A stretch of 8,872 nucleotides of DNA from Pedosphaera sp. (GTDB taxonomy: Bacteria; Verrucomicrobiota; Verrucomicrobiia; Limisphaerales; Pedosphaeraceae), in assembly GCA_028293465.1 (NCBI GenBank), contig JAQGOT010000226.1:1-8872 (forward strand). Reading direction: 5' to 3'. The position numbers were made by a program, and so were the translations under genes. The notes under the pieces were generated by a model, which saw only the letters and a list, made by a program, of their open reading frames with translations, was not told the origin of the DNA and ran no database searches. The number at the start of each line of letters is the position of its first letter. The first letter of the stretch is position 1. Below, one piece after another: positions 5,599-8,872 of the stretch.

Positions 5599-6594
5599 AT
5601 GAAGGCGATGCTAATGAAAGGACCGCGGCAGCCGCTCCAAATGGTCGATCTTCCCATGCCCAAGCCGGGGTCCGGCCAGGTGCTGGTCCATGTTCATGCT
5701 TGTGCGGTTTGCCGCACTGATTTGCATGTGATCGATGGGGAGTTGGCGAATCCGAAGCTTCCCCTGATCCTCGGCCATGAGATTGTCGGAAGGGTCGCGG
5801 AAAGGGGTGAAGGCGCGAAACGATTCCAGGTGGGCGACCGAGTGGGCATTCCGTGGTTGGGGTGGACGGATGGCACCTGCCGCTTTTGCCGCTCGCAGCG
5901 GGAGAATCTGTGTGAGAACGCAAAATTTACCGGCTACACCATTGATGGCGGCTACGCGGAATACACGGTGGCGGACGAACGCTTCTGCTTCCCCCTGCCC
6001 GCCATTTACACCGACGTGGAGGCGGCACCGTTATTGTGCGCCGGCATGTTGTGATATCGGTCGTTGACCAAAACCGGCGAGGCAAAGCGACTGGGAATTT
6101 ATGGCTTCGGCGCGGCGGCGCACTTGATCGCCCAAGTTGCCCGGCACCAAGGCCGGAAGATCTTCGCTTTCACCCGGCCCGGGGATGCTCGCGGGCAGGA
6201 GTTCGCCAAAACGCTCGGGGCGGTCTGGGCCGGTGGTTCCGACACGCTGCCGCCTGAACCGCTGGATGCCGCGATTATTTTTGCCCCCGCAGGCGGGTTG
6301 GTTCCCGAAGCGCTCAAGGCGCTCGACAAGGGCGGAATTGTGGTCTGCGGCGGCATTCACATGAGCGACATCCCTGCGTTTCCGTACGAATGGCTTTGGG
6401 GGGAGCGCAGCCTCTGTTCGGTGGCCAATTTGACGCGGCGCGACGGCGATGAATTCCTGGCGCTGGCGCCGCAGGTGCCGGTGGTCACGAATGTCCAACC
6501 TTATCCCCTGGCGGAAGCGAACGAGGCCATATCGGACCTGCGGCATGGGAAATTTGAAGGGGCGGCGGTGCTCGTGGTGAACGAAGCCACATAG
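5599..6594 (+). pseudogene. Zinc-dependent alcohol dehydrogenase (adh_fam_2/AdhA-like), interrupted by one in-frame TGA
   Basis: Together the two halves make a full-length medium-chain alcohol dehydrogenase of about 331 positions. The first half (5599-6051, 151 residues) holds the GroES-like domain with Cys38, His60-Glu61 (GHE) and Cys147 as likely catalytic-zinc ligands and site residues. Its structural-zinc loop is DGTCRFCRSQRENLC, with Asp91 where the first of four cysteines usually is. The stop TGA (6052-6054) is residue 152, within AGML-stop-YRSL, where relatives have a glycine (AGxxGYR). The same frame then continues to 6594 with GIYGFGAAAHL, the NAD(P)-binding motif, and the rest of the Rossmann domain. 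No frameshift is needed, so a single GGA-to-TGA change suffices. Starts could be ATG 5599 or GTG 5581. The gene may be a recent pseudogene, a sequencing error or a readthrough case; each half alone would lack a working enzyme core. Confidence 0.85.
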
Positions 6595-6641
6595 GATTGG
6601 GATTGCATTTCCGTAGAATCATTCCATAACAAATCAACGAT

Positions 6642-6968
6642 ATGCCATCTGAGACATTTCAAGCCAGCCGTTGGACGCAGGGAAACCGCCTGTTCCCCAC
6701 CGTGATCGAGGTCACCGACCGCGCGGTGGTCCGGCGCAAACGCACCTGGTTCACCAAGGATGAAATCAGCATGAGCATTTTCAAGGTGGCTTCCGTGCAT
6801 ATCAAGACGGGGATGGTGTGGTCGGATATTTTGATCGAATCCTCCGGAGGCAGCGATCCGTTGGGCAGCCATGGCCATACCAAGGCGGATGCGCAACGCA
6901 TCAAGCAACTGATCGAGGAATACCAAGCGCTCGCATCAAACCGGCCGCCGGGCGAGCAGCAGGGATGA
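6642..6968 (+). CDS. Small hypothetical protein, probable bacterial PH-like domain
   Basis: This 108-residue soluble protein has no signal peptide and no membrane segment. Its pattern is several short beta-strand-like segments (FPTVIEVTDRAVVRRKR, ISMSIFKVASVHIKTG, WSDILIESSGG) followed by one amphipathic helix (ADAQRIKQLIEEYQAL). That fits the bacterial pleckstrin-homology-like fold, in which a small beta barrel is capped by a C-terminal helix. Similar short proteins with the words GHTKADAxRIKxLIExYQ are, in my memory, annotated only as hypothetical or PH-domain-like. It lies 47 bases after the alcohol dehydrogenase and 72 before the protease on the same strand, but nothing ties it functionally to either. 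No Shine-Dalgarno sequence is visible before ATG 6642. The fold assignment is an inference; the molecular function is unknown. Confidence 0.75.
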   Translation: MPSETFQASRWTQGNRLFPTVIEVTDRAVVRRKRTWFTKDEISMSIFKVASVHIKTGMVWSDILIESSGGSDPLGSHGHTKADAQRIKQLIEEYQALASNRPPGEQQG

Positions 6969-7040
6969 TCCGCGGGCCGCGCAAACTTGTGACGGGCCTG
7001 AGCAGTCATTGATCTGCACGCGACGAATCCCCAATTCCAT

Positions 7041-7847
7041 ATGAACCCCGGCGTAAGAGGCATCCTGGTCGTGTTGATACTTTGCCTTGGATTATCTCCG
7101 AGGATCGGCAGCGCCAGCGGATACGATCCGACGGGCGATTATGAAGTCCGACAGATGGATGGTTGGACGCTGCGCATCAATCAGAAGCTCGCAGGTGGAG
7201 ATGCATTGCTGTTCAAGGCGACTTTGCGGCTGCTGGAATTCCAACTTTACCAGATCACCCGGGTGGTGCCAGCGGCTGCCCTGGCCAGGCTGCGCGAAAT
7301 TCCAATCTGGATTGAACTGGATGACACCCGATTCCCCTGCATGTGTTATCACCCGTCACCGGATTGGTTGCGGGAGCACGACATAAACCCGGAAAAGGCC
7401 GGCGGAGTCGAGATCGCGAACGCGAAGAATTTTCTCAACTGGACCAAGGACCAACCTTGGATGGTTTTGCATGAACTGGCGCACAGCTACCATCATCGCG
7501 TGCTGAACTTTGAGAACCCCGAGATCAAGGCGGCTTATGAAAAGGCCAAAGGTTCAAAAACTTACGACCGCGTCCTGCGGATCAACGGGCGGCGGGAGAG
7601 CCATTACGCCCTCACGGACGAGCAGGAATATTTCGCCGAGGCAACGGAAGCTTATTTTGGCACGAATGACTTCTTCCCTTTTGTGCGCGCGGAACTGAAG
7701 GAACATGACCCGGAAATGTTCAAGCTGCTGGAAAAAGTCTGGTGCGTGGAAAAAGCATCGGGTGAACCGAAGGAGAAACCGGCTTCCGAGCAAGGCCGTT
7801 CCCAGCCCGTCAATCTCACAACGAAACCTTCCCAACCGGGACACTGA
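7041..7847 (+). CDS. Putative secreted zinc metalloprotease, lethal-factor-like (ATLF/M34-type) active site
   Basis: The 268-residue protein starts with a likely Sec signal peptide: an Arg at position 6, hydrophobic residues 8-18, and a small-residue region near GSASG (23-27). No lipobox is present. The catalytic core has VLHELAHSYHH (142-152), whose HExxH places zinc ligands His144 and His148 and catalytic Glu145. A second conserved block, YALTDEQEYFAEATEAYF (189-206), supplies Glu196 as probable third zinc ligand and Tyr189 seven residues before it. This Tyr-x6-Glu-(F/Y)FAEA layout matches my recollection of the anthrax lethal factor catalytic domain (Tyr728, Glu735). The two cysteines in CMC (100-102) may form a disulfide or metal site. 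The C-terminus (about 237-268) is polar, probably disordered, and rich in Lys, Pro and Gln. The flavoprotein gene begins two bases after its stop, suggesting co-translation. Substrate unknown. Confidence 0.8.
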   Translation: MNPGVRGILVVLILCLGLSPRIGSASGYDPTGDYEVRQMDGWTLRINQKLAGGDALLFKATLRLLEFQLYQITRVVPAAALARLREIPIWIELDDTRFPCMCYHPSPDWLREHDINPEKAGGVEIANAKNFLNWTKDQPWMVLHELAHSYHHRVLNFENPEIKAAYEKAKGSKTYDRVLRINGRRESHYALTDEQEYFAEATEAYFGTNDFFPFVRAELKEHDPEMFKLLEKVWCVEKASGEPKEKPASEQGRSQPVNLTTKPSQPGH

Positions 7848-7849
7848 CG

Positions 7850-8872
7850 ATGACGCATGACGTAATTGTTATCGGCGGGGGCGCGGCGGGTTTGATGTGC
7901 GCCATCGAGGCAGGCAAGCGGGGGCGGTCGGTGGTGGTATTGGAACACGCGGACCGGCTCGGCAAAAAAATTCTCATCTCCGGCGGCGGGCGTTGTAATT
8001 TCACCAACGTCAATGCCGGTCCGGAAAACTATTTGTCCGCCAACCCGCACTTTTGCAAGTCCGCCCTGGCCCGTTACACAGCCGCCGATTTCATTTCTCT
8101 GGTTGAGAAACACCGCATCTCTTATCACGAAAAAAAATTGGGCCAACTTTTTTGCGATGTCACGTCGCGGCAGATCGTCGAGTTGTTACAAGCCGAATGT
8201 GATGCGGCGAAGGTGGAGATACGGCTCAACTGCCAGGTCAAGGAGGTCACGAAGCACACCCGTTTTCAAGTCCACACAAATCAAGGGGTCTTGGAGTGCA
8301 ATGCCCTGGTCATCGCGACCGGCGGGCTCTCCTTCCCAAAGATCGGAGCGACTGATTTCGGCTATCGCATCGCGCGGCAATTCGGGCTTAAGTTGGTCGC
8401 GACACAACCTGGATTGGTCCCATTGACTTTCGGGGCGGAGGAACAAACGGCCTTTGGACCGTTGAGCGGCATTTCGATTGATGCAACAGCTTCCACCAAC
8501 GACGCGCATTTCCGCGAGAACATCCTGTTTACGCATCGGGGCTTGAGCGGCCCGGCGATTCTCCAGATTTCCAGCTTTCGCAAGGAGGGCGAGTCGATCG
8601 TGCTGGATCTGCTGCCCGATCGACCCGCGCTGGAACTGCTCGCGGCCAATCGGCAGACCAACAAGGAACTCAAGACTGTGCTTGGCCAATATCTCCCGCA
8701 GCGGTTTTTGCAGGAATGGTGCGCCCGCTTCGCCCCGTCGCGGCCGATGAACCGCTACTCCACGCAGGAGCTGGAAGGGATCGCCCAGCGGCTGCATCAA
8801 TGGGAGATCAAGCCCGCCGGCACCGAAGGCTATGGCAAGGCGGAAGTCACGCTGGGCGGCGTGGACACGGGC
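7850..8872 (+). CDS. HI0933/BaiN-family FAD-dependent oxidoreductase, partial (3' end beyond window)
   Basis: The first 341 codons are present, and the frame is open to the last base of the window. Family members are about 400 residues, so roughly 60 are missing. Motifs: N-terminal FAD-binding VIVIGGGAAGLMCAIEAG (5-22); the family hallmark LGKKILISGGGRCNFTN (37-53); VIATGGLSFPKIGATDFGY (154-172), containing the ATGG flavin motif; FTHRGLSGPAILQIS in the middle insertion domain; and VTLGGVDTG at the window edge. These are diagnostic of the YhiN/HI0933/BaiN group. It is a soluble flavoprotein whose substrate is unknown for most members; one clostridial member is named BaiN for bile acid reduction, which should not be carried over here. 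ATG 7850 lies two bases after the TGA of the protease gene, so translation is probably coupled, although no Shine-Dalgarno sequence is evident. Confidence 0.92.
   Translation, partial: MTHDVIVIGGGAAGLMCAIEAGKRGRSVVVLEHADRLGKKILISGGGRCNFTNVNAGPENYLSANPHFCKSALARYTAADFISLVEKHRISYHEKKLGQLFCDVTSRQIVELLQAECDAAKVEIRLNCQVKEVTKHTRFQVHTNQGVLECNALVIATGGLSFPKIGATDFGYRIARQFGLKLVATQPGLVPLTFGAEEQTAFGPLSGISIDATASTNDAHFRENILFTHRGLSGPAILQISSFRKEGESIVLDLLPDRPALELLAANRQTNKELKTVLGQYLPQRFLQEWCARFAPSRPMNRYSTQELEGIAQRLHQWEIKPAGTEGYGKAEVTLGGVDTG

Noticed and set aside
5322..5663. Upstream extension of rpiB giving a 256-residue protein
   Set aside because: The extra 114 residues are Arg/Pro-rich, cross the repeat region and overlap the start of the divergent alcohol dehydrogenase. 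The RpiB family begins at MKIAIGSDHAGF, so the frame is open by composition only.
6052..6054. Selenocysteine or genetic-code reassignment at the in-frame TGA
   Set aside because: The conserved residue here is glycine, not cysteine; no obvious stem-loop resembling a SECIS element follows; and other genes in the window use TGA as a normal stop.
6603..6630. Promoter-like pair TTGCAT/CATAAC before the PH-like gene
   Set aside because: Only three and four of six consensus bases match and the spacing is 16; too weak to annotate.
7041..7085. Lipoprotein signal (Cys15) in the protease N-terminus
   Set aside because: The residue before Cys15 is Leu, and the cysteine sits within the hydrophobic core, so it does not fit a lipobox; a standard Sec signal peptide fits better.

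Overview
The window looks like a chromosomal segment of a moderately GC-rich, heterotrophic, respiring bacterium. No phage, plasmid, transposase, CRISPR, rRNA or tRNA signal is visible. The style of the proteins and a short GC-rich hairpin of a type I associate with Verrucomicrobiota suggest a Pedosphaera/Limisphaerales-like genome. That placement is an inference from memory, not a search result.

Left part (1-5321), central carbon metabolism. On the + strand the end of the E2 subunit of 2-oxoglutarate dehydrogenase is followed after 31 bases by dihydrolipoamide dehydrogenase (E3), the usual odhB-lpd arrangement. Facing it on the - strand are three genes read in the order rpiB, fumC (class II fumarase), class I iron-sulfur fumarase. 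The lpd and class I fumarase genes converge so tightly that their stop codons overlap. The segment therefore encodes consecutive parts of the TCA cycle (2-oxoglutarate to succinyl-CoA, and fumarate to malate with two unrelated isozymes) plus a pentose-phosphate isomerase.

Middle (5322-5598), the longest stretch without a gene. It is a divergent intergenic region rich in inverted repeats, including a GCCGACT-GGA-AGTCGGC hairpin and a 14-bp perfect palindrome.

Right part (5599-8872), all + strand. It holds a zinc-dependent alcohol dehydrogenase gene interrupted by one in-frame TGA, a small PH-like hypothetical protein, and a probable secreted zinc metalloprotease whose active-site layout resembles the catalytic domain of anthrax lethal factor (ATLF/M34-like). 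Two bases after the protease stop begins an HI0933/BaiN-family flavoprotein, which runs off the window end.

Most of the window is ordinary housekeeping metabolism. The items most worth a second look are the lethal-factor-like protease coupled to a flavoprotein, the single-stop alcohol dehydrogenase, the cysteine-less RpiB, the paired fumarases, and the repeat-rich intergenic region. I did not find convincing evidence of a wholly new multi-gene system.
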